NCBI RefSeq assembly: GCF_003202915.1 | Contig: NZ_QGLP01000004.1 | Coordinates: forward strand, 806,001-870,000 | Source of the DNA: Gilliamella apicola | GTDB taxonomy: Bacteria; Pseudomonadota; Gammaproteobacteria; Enterobacterales; Orbaceae | DNA length: 64,000 nucleotides | Direction of reading: 5' to 3' | Shown: in pieces, positions 18,178-27,663 of the stretch | Layout: each line of letters begins with the position of its first letter | Numbering within the stretch: position 1 is the stretch's first letter | Made by a program: the position numbers and the translations under genes | The notes under the pieces: model-generated | Seen by the model: the letters and a program-made list of their open reading frames with translations, nothing else | Databases searched by the model: none | Told to the model about the DNA's origin: nothing

Positions 18178-18200
18178 GTGGGGAAAATTCCCCACCTACA
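18178..18200 (+). terminator. Terminator hairpin after tsaD
   Basis: GTGGGG (18178-18183) and CCCCAC (18190-18195) form a GC-rich 6-8 bp stem around an AAAATT centre, downstream of tsaD and before the convergent DUF4282 stop. Only a poor T-tract follows. Confidence 0.5.
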
Positions 18201-18210
18201 TTGTTTTGAA

Positions 18211-18540
18211 TCATGGGTTTTTATTATCAATAGATTTGTTTGAAGCAAGTTTTTCGATATTTTTGTTAATATTGAATAAAATAGAAATTAACTCATATCC
18301 AATACGAGTAAACACTGAACCTACAATAATTGTTAGGATGCCACTTATGATGCCCATTAGGCCAGTACCAAAGCTATATCTAAACAAAAAAAGACTAGAG
18401 AAGATTATAACCAGACCTGAAATAGCGATAAGAATTAAGCTTATCCAATAGACAATGGTAATAATTTTCGGCGTAATCATCTTGTTAAAAAAGAATAAGT
18501 CCTTAAAAGAAAGGCCATCCGTATCGATTATATTTTTCAT
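18211..18540 (-). CDS. DUF4282 membrane protein
   Basis: A 109-aa inner membrane protein. The family opening FKDLFFFNKMITPKIITIVYW is clear at residues 12-32, and two hydrophobic helices follow (about 26-52 and 59-90) with the usual RIGYELISILFNINKNI segment at the end. Function of DUF4282 is not known. It lies between tsaD and ycaO on the opposite strand with its own Shine-Dalgarno (GGAAA) upstream. A reading frame on the plus strand over the same bases has no recognisable content. Confidence 0.8.
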   Translation of the reverse strand: MKNIIDTDGLSFKDLFFFNKMITPKIITIVYWISLILIAISGLVIIFSSLFLFRYSFGTGLMGIISGILTIIVGSVFTRIGYELISILFNINKNIEKLASNKSIDNKNP

Positions 18541-18665
18541 TTTATTTCCTTAATTAAAAATTAATAATTTAATTACTTTTACTTTACGAAAAAAAACGAT
18601 ACATTTAATAACAATTGAATCAATAAATCAACGCTAATTTCAACAAAGGTTTCCTTAAATTCAAT

Positions 18666-20426
18666 ATGAAAACATTTATTCCCGGTAAAGATGCCGCATT
18701 AGAAGATTCCATTAACTATTTTCATCAACAACTAGATAAATATGATTTAGCCGTCAAAGAGGCTTCATGGCTCAACCCCGTGCCTAATGTTTGGTCGGTA
18801 CATATCCAAAATACCCAATGTCCACTCTGTTTTGCCAATGGAAAAGGTGCTAGCAAAAAAGCAGCGTTAGCATCGGCACTTGGTGAGTATTTTGAACGAC
18901 TTTCAACTAATTATTTTTTTTCAGATTTTTATTTAGGTGAAAAAGCGGCTAATGGTGAATTTGTTCACTATCCATCTGAAAAATGGTTTGCAATTCCGAA
19001 AGATAACAGCTTGCCAAAAGGGTTGTTATCACCAAAATTAATGAAATTTTATGATCCGGATAACGAATTAACCGCGACCGATTTAATCGATCTACAATCA
19101 AGTAATGGCGAACGTGGAATTTGTGCATTACCATTTGTGCAACAATCCGATGGTAAAACTATTTATGTACCGGTTAATTTAATTGCTAACTTATATGCCT
19201 CTAATGGAATGTCTGCAGGTAACACGCCTAACGAAGCGCGCGTTCAAGGCTTATCAGAAATATTTGAGCGTTACACTAAAAATAAGATCATCTCCGAAGC
19301 AATCAGCCTGCCAACCATTCCTGACGAAGTACTCAATCGCTATCCAACTGTGTTAGCAGCAATTGATGCACTGGAAAAACAAGGTTTTCCCATTTACTGC
19401 TTTGATGCTTCTTTAGGCGGCGAATTTCCAGTTATCTGTGTAGTGTTATTTAATCCACAAAATGGTACTTGTTATGCCTCTTTCGGTGCACATCCTAATT
19501 TTGGCGTTGCACTTGAACGAACAGTTACCGAGTTACTGCAAGGTCGAAGTCTTAAAGATCTGGATGTGTTTTCACCGCCAAGTTTCGATAATGATGATGT
19601 GGCGGATTTAAGTAACTTAGAAACCCATTTTATTGATTCAAGTGGCTTAATCTCGTGGGATCTGTTCAATGAAAAATCGGATTATGAATTTGTAGATTGG
19701 GATTTTTCGGGCACAACCGAACAGGAATTTGCTAATTTAATGGCTATTTTTGAGCATCATCAAATCGAAGTGCTTATCATGGATTACCAGCATCTTGGTG
19801 TTTATGCGTGCCGTATTTTAGCTGTCGGCATGTCAGAAATCTATCCGCCGGAAGATCTATTAATCGCTAATAATAATATGGCGATCCATCTGCGTGAACT
19901 GATCCTATCGCTACCTCAACAAAAACACACGGCAAAACAATTACTGGCGATTATTGAACAGTTTGATGATGAAGGTTTAGATGATTTTGCGAGAGTTCGT
20001 GAATTGCTTGGCATTGCAACGGGTAAAGATAATGCGTGGTTAACCTTAAGAATTGGTGAGTTAAAAGCCATGTTAGCGTTAGCTGCGGCTGATTTACCGC
20101 AAGCAAAATTGTGGATTGACTGGACAGTTGAAATGAACGAATCTATTTTCACACCTGAACGTAATCACGCTTATCGTTGTTTACAAACTTTAGTCAATTT
20201 TATTATTGAACGCGGAGAGAACCAATTTACTGATTACCAAAAGGCATTTAATAAAATGTATGGAAAAGACTGTGTTGATGATATGTGGCAATATGCAACC
20301 GCTAAAAAACAATTTTTCGGTCTAACTGAGTTGAAGAATGCTGAATATGATAAAAATCCAATGGATCAATTTGTTATGCACCAAAAACTTCTAGCGGTTT
20401 ATCATAAATTACAACAAACTATGTAA
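18666..20426 (+). CDS. ycaO: YcaO-domain protein, RimO accessory factor
   Basis: A 586-aa protein the same length as E. coli YcaO. The ATP-binding YcaO fold is seen in the N-terminal half (KGASKKAALASALGEYFERL at about 59-78 and NEARVQGLSEIFERY at about 184-198), with a C-terminal TPR-like region. E. coli YcaO supports beta-methylthiolation of ribosomal protein S12 by RimO; other YcaO proteins activate amide backbones. No peptide precursor gene is seen next to it, so the housekeeping role is preferred. Confidence 0.93.
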   Translation: MKTFIPGKDAALEDSINYFHQQLDKYDLAVKEASWLNPVPNVWSVHIQNTQCPLCFANGKGASKKAALASALGEYFERLSTNYFFSDFYLGEKAANGEFVHYPSEKWFAIPKDNSLPKGLLSPKLMKFYDPDNELTATDLIDLQSSNGERGICALPFVQQSDGKTIYVPVNLIANLYASNGMSAGNTPNEARVQGLSEIFERYTKNKIISEAISLPTIPDEVLNRYPTVLAAIDALEKQGFPIYCFDASLGGEFPVICVVLFNPQNGTCYASFGAHPNFGVALERTVTELLQGRSLKDLDVFSPPSFDNDDVADLSNLETHFIDSSGLISWDLFNEKSDYEFVDWDFSGTTEQEFANLMAIFEHHQIEVLIMDYQHLGVYACRILAVGMSEIYPPEDLLIANNNMAIHLRELILSLPQQKHTAKQLLAIIEQFDDEGLDDFARVRELLGIATGKDNAWLTLRIGELKAMLALAAADLPQAKLWIDWTVEMNESIFTPERNHAYRCLQTLVNFIIERGENQFTDYQKAFNKMYGKDCVDDMWQYATAKKQFFGLTELKNAEYDKNPMDQFVMHQKLLAVYHKLQQTM

Positions 20427-20894
20427 CATGATACCTTATTATGAACATAAAATGAGATAAAAAAAAAAGTTATCAGCAATAATTGTCTTGAATCGTTATT
20501 AGTGATTATCTAGTAACGATTTTGGTTTGATATTTAGTAATAAAAAAATATATTTGAGATATGTATCACAAAATTTAGGTTTTGTGCTTATCAAGTTTAT
20601 ATAATTCGCTTAATATAAAAACAATCCTTAATTGGATTATTCTATAACTGATAAATCAAATTATAGTTTTTGAACATAATAAAGTCCTGTGAGGCATCGT
20701 TTTATTACTTAAAGCAATAAGTCTAGTTTTCTTGTTGCTTTTCATTTTTTCTCTATCATTTTTTATCGCTAGCATAATTAGCAAAAACATAATCAAGTCG
20801 AACAAAGTTAAATCATAAAGCGCTATATCATAAAAGCTAGATCAGATCATTTTCAACTTTTAGTATTGTTTATTAACTTTTTTATCGAGGCTAA
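20427..20894 (+). other. 468-bp intergenic region with structured elements
   Basis: No ORF is seen. A small hairpin CACAAAA/TTTTGTG lies at 20567-20586, and a strong Rho-independent terminator at 20711-20750, about 285 bases after ycaO and 145 before the next gene. The placement suggests either a long ycaO 3'UTR or a separate small RNA between about 20540 and 20750; a loose promoter (TTGATA-N16-TATATT) precedes the first hairpin. Confidence 0.4.
20711..20750 (+). terminator. Rho-independent terminator
   Basis: AAAGCAATAAG (20711-20721) pairs with CTTGTTGCTTT (20731-20741), an 11-bp stem with one G:U and a 9-base loop, followed by TCATTTTTT. The T-run is on the plus strand only. Confidence 0.75.
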
Positions 20895-21854
20895 ATGATG
20901 ACAATTCTTACCGTAGGTTTTGCTTGTTTAGATTTAGTTTGTGTTACTTCACCTAATTTAGAACAAAGTGGTTCAATATCATCTGATAATATTGAGCGTA
21001 GTGGTGGTGGGGCATGTGCTAATGCGGCTTATTTATTAGCCCTTTGGGGAGAGACGATTTATCATATTAGTCATTTAAACAACGATAATTATGGTAATCA
21101 GATTGTGTTAGAACTTACCGATGTTGGTGTCAATACTGAACAATTTATCTTTTCTGAAAAAATGGTTACCCCTTTAGAAGCTATCACCATTGATGAGAAA
21201 GCAGGAACACATAGTGTGATATCTCATCGATTAACTACACCACCTAATTTAACCATGGCAGAAAAAAATAAACTTAACCATTTTATGCAAACCATAAGTG
21301 GTATTAAACACGATATTGTTATCTTAGTTGATGGATATGAAGCAGAATTAAGTGAATATCTCATCGAGCGTTTACCTAAAACTAAAGTGATTATGTGTAT
21401 AGATAATCTATCTGATTCTAGCCTATACTTAGCGCAACATGCAGATTATTTTATTGTGACGGAAAAATTTGCTAGTGCATTTTTAAAATTAAAAAGCTTT
21501 AGCCATCAAGAAGAGATTAAAAATGCACTTAAAAGATTACGCAATTTAACCAATGGTAAAGTCATTATTCGCTTGGACACAAAAGGCTGTGCATATCTTA
21601 ATCGCCAACAAGTGGTCATCATCCCTGGTTTTGAGAATCAATCATTTGATTACTTGATTGATGTCGCTATTTTTCAAGGTGCTTTTGCATATGGAATCAG
21701 TTATGGTTGGTCTTTAGAAAAAACTATATTATTTGCCAACCTTTCGCTCGCCGCAACCAATCCGCAAAAAAGAGGGCGGAACGCAATGCCAACCTTGGTT
21801 GATATAAATCGTGTAGGTAAAAGGTTCAGTAATAAATTTAATCAGTATTTTTAA
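20895..21854 (+). CDS. PfkB-family sugar kinase homologue with degenerate catalytic motif
   Basis: A 319-aa protein with the ribokinase/PfkB fold. The first signature, with a GGG and ACANAAYLLALWG, is intact at residues 37-52. The second signature, normally D-T/S-x-GAGD-x-F-x-GAF, reads DYLIDVAIFQGAF (252-264): the GAGD segment is replaced by IDVA, so the anion hole glycines and catalytic Asp are absent while the flanking FxGAF is kept. The reading frame is otherwise intact and of normal length. It may be a non-catalytic sugar or nucleoside sensor, or a decaying kinase. It is monocistronic, with a GAGG ribosome binding site; substrate unknown. Confidence 0.75.
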   Translation: MMTILTVGFACLDLVCVTSPNLEQSGSISSDNIERSGGGACANAAYLLALWGETIYHISHLNNDNYGNQIVLELTDVGVNTEQFIFSEKMVTPLEAITIDEKAGTHSVISHRLTTPPNLTMAEKNKLNHFMQTISGIKHDIVILVDGYEAELSEYLIERLPKTKVIMCIDNLSDSSLYLAQHADYFIVTEKFASAFLKLKSFSHQEEIKNALKRLRNLTNGKVIIRLDTKGCAYLNRQQVVIIPGFENQSFDYLIDVAIFQGAFAYGISYGWSLEKTILFANLSLAATNPQKRGRNAMPTLVDINRVGKRFSNKFNQYF

Positions 21855-22333
21855 TTTTTAAGATAGTATATTAACAGCCTATATTATTTTTATTTAGGCG
21901 ATATAAACGCCAAAAAAACATTCCTATATTTTCATTTAAATATTTTCCCTTGATTTTTTGTTATTAAATGGCATTTTAGTTGGTTGTTTTTGGATGGTTT
22001 TTACTTTTCATGATTATTTCTAAACGGTAACGATGTCTAGTTGAAGAGGGGGAACGACTTCCTCTCGAACTAGTGGGATTGATCAAAGATATATCTTGTT
22101 AAAGCTAGTTTGACTAGATCATATTAACAAATTTTCCAGTCTAAATGGTTTATGAGTGCGATAACCTGTCCACTGTATTACTACTAGCATCTTCCTCCGT
22201 TCGGTTTTGATTTTCGATGTTATTACAAATAGTTGGATGACACTAATCGCTATTGATCAACAGTATTTAGTTACAACGTAGCGACTGATGCATCCCACAG
22301 TATAGGTAAGTTCTCAATAATTTCTCATTACGA
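21855..22333. other. 479-bp intergenic region, 3' side of two genes
   Basis: The region lies between the convergent PfkB-like and shikimate-dehydrogenase-like genes. No coding frame is recognised. An imperfect 37-base hairpin spans 22037-22073 (CTAGTT...AACTAG with a GAGG/CCTC core) without a T-tract. The right half is less AT-rich than usual intergenic DNA here and may be a decayed gene. Confidence 0.4.
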
Positions 22334-23164
22334 CTAACCTTGTCTGGCAAACTCACCAGCTTGTTTGATGAGTTCATCACTAGGCGTCACGCCAGTATAC
22401 AAAATAAATTGCTCAACCGCTTGTAACACAGCAACATCTGCACCGGAAATAATCGTTTTATTTAACTTTTTGGCATATTTTATCAGTGGTGTCTCAACCG
22501 GTAGGGCGACTACATCAAATATAATATCCGCTTGGTTAATCATTGCTTCACTAAACGATAGCTGGTCAGCCTCAATACCACCTTGCATACCAATTGGGGT
22601 AACATTAATAATTAATTTTGCTTGTTCAGGAGTAATGGTTGATTCATCCTTGAGCCATTTGTAATGATAACGCTCAGCTAAAGCTTGGCCTTTCTGCTGA
22701 TTTCGCGCACAGACAATTCCATGCTTAAAACCAGCATCATAAAAAGCACCAATTACAGCATTTGCCATCCCACCGCTACCTTTTAAAACAAATGGTGTAT
22801 TGTTATTAATATGATTGGCTTTAATCAGCTTCTCAACAGCAATATAATCAGTGTTATAGGCTTTCAGATAGTGGTCGGTATTAACAATGGTATTGACCGC
22901 TTGAATAGATTGTACTGAGACATCTAATTCATCAATAAATTCGATACAAGCTTGCTTATAAGGCATTGAAATAGCACAACCACGAATTGACAATGCTTTG
23001 ATACCATAAATTGCATCTTTTAAATTATTGGTGGTAAATGCTTTATAAAGATAATTCAAATCTAACTTTTCATATAAAAAATTATGGAAACGAGTTCCAA
23101 AATTACTAGGTCTAGTTGAAAGTGACATACAAACGGTAGTATCTTTATTGATAATTCTTGCCAT
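22334..23164 (-). CDS. Shikimate dehydrogenase-like oxidoreductase
   Basis: A 276-aa NAD(P)-dependent enzyme of the AroE family. The N-terminal substrate domain keeps the catalytic Lys70 (in ISMPYK) and Asp106 (in YNTDY), and the dinucleotide loop is GSGGMA at about 129-134. The substrate-binding opening is SLSTRPSNFGTRFHN instead of the canonical GxPxxHSxSPxxHN, which fits the SDH-like group (for example Haemophilus HI0607) rather than the housekeeping AroE. It may act on shikimate slowly or on a related compound. A monocistronic gene divergent from ygbA. Confidence 0.8.
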   Translation of the reverse strand: MARIINKDTTVCMSLSTRPSNFGTRFHNFLYEKLDLNYLYKAFTTNNLKDAIYGIKALSIRGCAISMPYKQACIEFIDELDVSVQSIQAVNTIVNTDHYLKAYNTDYIAVEKLIKANHINNNTPFVLKGSGGMANAVIGAFYDAGFKHGIVCARNQQKGQALAERYHYKWLKDESTITPEQAKLIINVTPIGMQGGIEADQLSFSEAMINQADIIFDVVALPVETPLIKYAKKLNKTIISGADVAVLQAVEQFILYTGVTPSDELIKQAGEFARQG

Positions 23165-23236
23165 TAAACAAAATCCTTGTGATTATATTAACTAATTTAG
23201 TATTCTAACATTTTTTAAATTTAACTTTATCAAATT

Positions 23237-23605
23237 ATGGTTGCAAATAACACTGGTCCCAAAATTACTCAAGAAAAAACCACAGTAAGAGTGATGATAG
23301 CCCTTTATTGCCGCCAGAAACATCATACTCTGAAAAATCAGCTTTGTGACGAGTGTAATGAGTTGTTGCAATATGCCATGCAACGCTTAACTATGTGCCG
23401 ATTTGGCGAACAAAAAACCACTTGCGAACTCTGCCCAAAACATTGCTATCGCAGAGACTACAAACAAAAAATCAAACAAGTCATGCGTCACGCAGGCCCA
23501 AGAATGATGATCCATCACCCAATAATGGCGGTTAAACATCTCTATAAAAACTTAAAAACTATCTTGAAGAGATTTCGAGAAAAGCATTCATTTAAAACGA
23601 AATAA
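23237..23605 (+). CDS. ygbA: YgbA, nitrous oxide-stimulated promoter family
   Basis: A 122-aa Cys-rich basic protein. Seven cysteines (25, 37, 40, 54, 63, 66, 70) lie in the first 70 residues in paired CxxC-like groups, followed by YRRDYKQKIKQVMRHAGPRM, which is the family's most conserved part. YgbA homologues are induced by nitric oxide through NsrR and help recovery from nitrosative stress; a metal or Fe-S site is likely but not shown. No clear NsrR site was identified in the short gap to the divergent gene. Confidence 0.85.
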   Translation: MVANNTGPKITQEKTTVRVMIALYCRQKHHTLKNQLCDECNELLQYAMQRLTMCRFGEQKTTCELCPKHCYRRDYKQKIKQVMRHAGPRMMIHHPIMAVKHLYKNLKTILKRFREKHSFKTK

Positions 23606-23758
23606 AATTGAGACAAATATCGAAGGATGCTTATATATAATCAGTTCTTAGCTCTGTTTATAGACTATTCTCACGATTAAAATCGTTATAATTCTAATTT
23701 ACATCACCATCTCAAGCTTCATGATTGGGATAATGATGTTAATTAGATTAAATCATAG

Positions 23759-25138
23759 TTATATTAAATCATAGCTATACTTAATAATAGTTGTATAGAC
23801 CTGATTGTTCAGCAAGTTTTTAGGATCAAACTGCTGTTTGATGGCTCGCATAAGTTGGCGATTTGTTTCGGGAATGGCGTCGTTGTAATAACTAACTTTT
23901 GCTGTACCAATACCATGTTCGGCTGAAGGTAAGCCACCAAGTTCCAAGCATTTTTGATACAGTAATTGATGGACTTGTTGCAGATCGTTTTGCCACTGGC
24001 ATTCATCACGGTTATCACGCAAAATACACAGATGAATATTCCCATCACCCGCATGGCCAAAGGCTAACATGCGTACTTTTGTTTGTAGTTCGAGCTGTTT
24101 GGTGAAGTTAATAAAATCGGCAATACGACTTATTGGTACCACAATATCAATTGGATCTTGCTGGGTTACTGCTTCAACTGCACGAACTAATGATCCGCGA
24201 ATCGTCCAAATTTGATTGGTTTGTTCACGATCTTCGGCAACAAAAAAGTCACAATCGCCTAAATTCGCTAATAATTGCTGGCGTTGTTGTTCAATGGTTT
24301 GCAGATCGGCACCATCAAGCATAATAATCAAATAAGCTTGGCTATTAGGTAGTGGAAATTGAAAACCCGAGTAGTGCTCCCCCCATTGTGCCACTTTACG
24401 CTCGACAAATTCTAACGCTGTTGGGGTTAGGGTATTTAATACGGTGGTAATATTGGCAATGGCTTGTTCAATCGTATTAAAACCGACAATAAACGTTTGC
24501 GATACTTTCGGTTTGGCTATCAGTTTTAGTGTACATTGAGTGATAATACCTAAAGTGCCTTCACTACCAATAAACAGATGTTTTAAGGCAAGTCCGGTAT
24601 TGTCCTTAACATTTTTGCTGCCAATAGTTAACACTCTCCCATCAGCCATTACCACTTCTAGGGCTTGCACATAATCACGGGTCACACCATATTTTACTGC
24701 TCGCATTCCACCAGCATTGGTACTGATATTTCCGCCAACAGTAGCGGTTTTCGCGCCAGGATCGGGCGGATAAAATAGGTCATGTTGTTCGACAAACTGT
24801 TGCAGATCTTGCAGCAAAATACCAGGTTGTACGGTAACGGTAAAAGTTTGCTTATCTAGCTCAACAATATTAGTCATCAATGATAAATCAAGAATAATAC
24901 CGCCATTAGGAATGGTAGATCCAACCAAGTTAGTCCCCGCGCCACGAGTAGTAATATTCAGATTGTTTGCATTTGCAAATTTAACCACCTCAACCACTTC
25001 GGCAGTGGTTTTGGGGTAGACTAAAATATCCGCCTGACCGTATTTTAGCTGTAAACCATCAGTCAGGTGTGATGGTGGGATGGCATTTTGTAAGACGACA
25101 CGTTCGGGGTCTTTAATAATATCTGTTAGTTTGTTCAT
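23759..25138 (-). CDS. FAD-linked 2-hydroxyacid oxidase/dehydrogenase (GlcD/D-lactate type)
   Basis: A 459-aa flavoprotein. The FAD-binding PCMH fold shows TRGAGTNLVGS (about 64-74) and GNISTNAGGMRAVKYG (about 136-151). The C-terminal FAD-oxidase domain has GHAGDGNIH and SAEHGIG, which bind the metal and substrate in D-lactate and D-2-hydroxyglutarate dehydrogenases. It starts 13 bases after metI as the last gene of the methionine-uptake operon. Context suggests a 2-hydroxyacid related to methionine (2-hydroxy-4-methylthiobutanoate) as a possible substrate, but D-lactate or glycolate are equally compatible with sequence alone. Confidence 0.85.
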   Translation of the reverse strand: MNKLTDIIKDPERVVLQNAIPPSHLTDGLQLKYGQADILVYPKTTAEVVEVVKFANANNLNITTRGAGTNLVGSTIPNGGIILDLSLMTNIVELDKQTFTVTVQPGILLQDLQQFVEQHDLFYPPDPGAKTATVGGNISTNAGGMRAVKYGVTRDYVQALEVVMADGRVLTIGSKNVKDNTGLALKHLFIGSEGTLGIITQCTLKLIAKPKVSQTFIVGFNTIEQAIANITTVLNTLTPTALEFVERKVAQWGEHYSGFQFPLPNSQAYLIIMLDGADLQTIEQQRQQLLANLGDCDFFVAEDREQTNQIWTIRGSLVRAVEAVTQQDPIDIVVPISRIADFINFTKQLELQTKVRMLAFGHAGDGNIHLCILRDNRDECQWQNDLQQVHQLLYQKCLELGGLPSAEHGIGTAKVSYYNDAIPETNRQLMRAIKQQFDPKNLLNNQVYTTIIKYSYDLI

Positions 25139-25151
25139 GTTGAATTACCGA

Positions 25152-25823
25152 CTATTTATAGCTTTTATCAAAGTGGTTGGCTAACTTGTCACCAAGGTAT
25201 TGAATCACCATTACAATAAAAATAAGAATAACAACGCATAAAATGAGCACTTCGGTCACATAACGTTGATAACCATAACTGATGGCTAAGTCACCAATGC
25301 CACCACCACCAACAACGCCTGCCATTGAGCTAAAGCTGATAAGTGAGATGGTGGTGACAGTTGCATGACGAATTAATTGTGCCATCGCCTCAGGAAACAA
25401 AATGCCAAATATAATTCGTATATGTGATGCTCCACTGGCTACCGCTGCCTCAATTACCCCTTTGTCAATTTGGCTAAAAGCGTTTTCCGCTAATCGGGCA
25501 TAAAAGGCGATAGCCGCAATCGAAAGCGGTAAGATCACTGCTTTAGGACCAACTGCGGTATCGACCAATAATGCCCCTAAAGGCAGTACTGTCACCATTA
25601 ATATTAAAAAGGGAATGGAACGAGTCGCGTTGACAATAAAATTAGCAATACTATTGATGATTTTATTTTTGAAGAAGAATTGATTCGACATTAAAAACAG
25701 CACTAAACCGATTAATGTACCAAATATTAAACCAGCTAATAATGACCAACTTACCATAATGAATGTCTCGTAAGCGGCTTTCCATAACATTTGCGCTATT
25801 TCGGCAATGGTGAGCTTTATCAT
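25152..25823 (-). CDS. metI: Methionine ABC transporter permease MetI
   Basis: A 223-aa inner membrane permease with five to six predicted helices. The EAA loop is visible as EAAVASGASHIRIIFGILFPEA at about 122-143, and FIVNATRSIPFLILM near residue 62 is characteristic of MetI. It couples to MetN and takes D- and L-methionine from MetQ. Its start overlaps the metN stop. Confidence 0.95.
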   Translation of the reverse strand: MIKLTIAEIAQMLWKAAYETFIMVSWSLLAGLIFGTLIGLVLFLMSNQFFFKNKIINSIANFIVNATRSIPFLILMVTVLPLGALLVDTAVGPKAVILPLSIAAIAFYARLAENAFSQIDKGVIEAAVASGASHIRIIFGILFPEAMAQLIRHATVTTISLISFSSMAGVVGGGGIGDLAISYGYQRYVTEVLILCVVILIFIVMVIQYLGDKLANHFDKSYK

Positions 25824-26842
25824 TAATTTATTTCCTCAATAATGACTTCTTGATCAGCCAATTTAGTTATCAGATTTTCAATATTTGCTGGTTGACCAAT
25901 AAGCTCAATCACTAAATTACCTAAAGCTTGGTTGTCGAAGTATTCAATAAAACCATGCAAAATATTAAATGCAACCTGCGTTTCAATAGCAGATTGATAC
26001 AGTATTGGTTGGGTGGTGTTTTCGTTAATGTAACGTAAACGGACCAATTTGCCTTTAACGTTTTGTTTGATAATATCCGGTAAATGGGTGTTTTCATCAA
26101 TATTGAGAAATTGTTGCGTGAACGGTTGTTTCGGACAGGCAAAAAGGTTGAAGGTGCTATTCATTTCGACAATTTCACCTTGCGACATCACTGCAACCCG
26201 ATGACAGATTTTTTTAACCACATCAATTTCATGGGTAATTAGCACAATGGTTAATCCAAATTCTTGATTAAGCTGCTTTAGTAGATCAAGTATTGCGCTA
26301 GTAGTGGTGGGATCTAATGCACTGGTTGCTTCGTCACACAATAGAATTTTTGCGTCATTAGCTAGCGCTCTGGCAATGCCGACTCGCTGCTTTTGCCCAC
26401 CACTGAGTTCGGCAGGATAGGCATTAGCTTTATCACTTAATCCGACTAAAGCAAGCAATTCGTTGACTCTGTTTTTAACAGCATCGCCTTTTTTACCGGC
26501 AGCTTTAAGCACAAAGGCAATATTTTCATAGACAGTTTTCGATGATGCCAAATTGAAGTTTTGAAAAATCATGCCAACATGAAACCGAAACGCCTGTAAT
26601 TCACGACCGCGTAAGGTTTGAATATCAACACCATTGATAATCACTTGTCCGCAAGAAGGTTCAGCAAGTCGATTCAGTGTTCTTACTAACGTACTTTTAC
26701 CTGCACCGCTTGAGCCAATAATACCGAATATCTCGCCTTGATTCACATCAAATGAGACCTTTTTAACTGCTTCAACTACTTGCTCTTTGGCTGTAAATTT
26801 TACCGAAACATTTTTTACTTGAATTAACGGATTAGTTTGCAT
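25823..26842 (-). CDS. metN: Methionine ABC transporter ATPase MetN
   Basis: A 339-aa ATPase. It shows Walker A GSSGAGKS (about 38-45), signature LSGGQKQR, Walker B ILLCDEAT and the H-loop ITHE. The C-terminal 75 residues form the NIL (ACT-like) domain that binds methionine and trans-inhibits transport, so uptake should be feedback-controlled. It overlaps metI by one base and follows metQ by two. Confidence 0.95.
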   Translation of the reverse strand: MQTNPLIQVKNVSVKFTAKEQVVEAVKKVSFDVNQGEIFGIIGSSGAGKSTLVRTLNRLAEPSCGQVIINGVDIQTLRGRELQAFRFHVGMIFQNFNLASSKTVYENIAFVLKAAGKKGDAVKNRVNELLALVGLSDKANAYPAELSGGQKQRVGIARALANDAKILLCDEATSALDPTTTSAILDLLKQLNQEFGLTIVLITHEIDVVKKICHRVAVMSQGEIVEMNSTFNLFACPKQPFTQQFLNIDENTHLPDIIKQNVKGKLVRLRYINENTTQPILYQSAIETQVAFNILHGFIEYFDNQALGNLVIELIGQPANIENLITKLADQEVIIEEIN

Positions 26843-26844
26843 AA

Positions 26845-27663
26845 TTAAAATAACTGATAATCAGGTTTTTGGAAGGTATAGAAAATACCATTTTTATCAT
26901 TAATCACTTGATCAAATTCAGGTGATTGCAGCACCTCAATAATGTCTTTACCTAAGCTATCTTTTGATTCAGCACGAATGGCAATAACATTTTTATGATC
27001 CTTATCTAATACTTCATGATAAAGCGCTTTAGAAAGATCTAAACCAGCACCTATGGCATAATTACCGTTAACGACTGATAATGCAACATTATCTAAAGAG
27101 CGTGGTGTTTGTGGTGCTTCAATTGGCACTATCTCTAACCCATAAGGATTTTCAATAATATCTTTAGGTGTTAAGTTATTTTTATCTACATTTGCATCAA
27201 GTTTAATTAGTCCCGCAGCTTCCAAAATACGTAAAGCACGAGCTTCGTTGGTTACATCGCTAGAGATGGTCACTTGATCGCCTTGTTTTAATTGTGAAAA
27301 GTCAGTAATTTTGTTTGAATAAATACCGGCGCCAGCAGTCGGAACAAAGCCAATCGCAATAATGTCTAAATTGCGAGCTTGTTTGAAGTTATTAAGATAA
27401 GTCAAATGTTGAAACAAATTAACGTCGATATCTTTATTAGCTAGCGCTAAATTTGGTTGAACATAATCGCTAAATTCACGAATTTCAATGTGGTAGCCTT
27501 TCTTCTCTAAACCTGGGGCGATAGCTTGTTTAAACATATCACCATAAGGACCAGCGGCAACGCCAACAGTAATTTGATTCTCTTTTTTAGCACTGTCACA
27601 ACCAGTTAATACCAACAGTGAAGTTAAAATGGCTAAACTTGCCACAATTAATTTTTTAAACAT
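26845..27663 (-). CDS. metQ: Methionine-binding lipoprotein MetQ (NlpA family)
   Basis: A 272-aa periplasmic substrate-binding lipoprotein. The signal peptide ends in a lipobox LTGC (Cys22). The mature part has the NlpA pattern [12 protein letters not shown] and [20 protein letters not shown]. Its start lies inside the end of the aminotransferase gene (16-base overlap), so the operon begins with the aminotransferase. Confidence 0.94.
   Translation of the reverse strand: MFKKLIVASLAILTSLLVLTGCDSAKKENQITVGVAAGPYGDMFKQAIAPGLEKKGYHIEIREFSDYVQPNLALANKDIDVNLFQHLTYLNNFKQARNLDIIAIGFVPTAGAGIYSNKITDFSQLKQGDQVTISSDVTNEARALRILEAAGLIKLDANVDKNNLTPKDIIENPYGLEIVPIEAPQTPRSLDNVALSVVNGNYAIGAGLDLSKALYHEVLDKDHKNVIAIRAESKDSLGKDIIEVLQSPEFDQVINDKNGIFYTFQKPDYQLF

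Noticed and set aside
18206-18451. 81-codon plus-strand frame over the DUF4282 gene
   Set aside because: The minus-strand product has a recognised family and membrane pattern; the plus-strand frame has none.
23192-23383. 63-codon minus-strand frame between the shikimate-dehydrogenase-like gene and ygbA
   Set aside because: Overlaps the Cys-rich conserved part of ygbA antisense and has no family.
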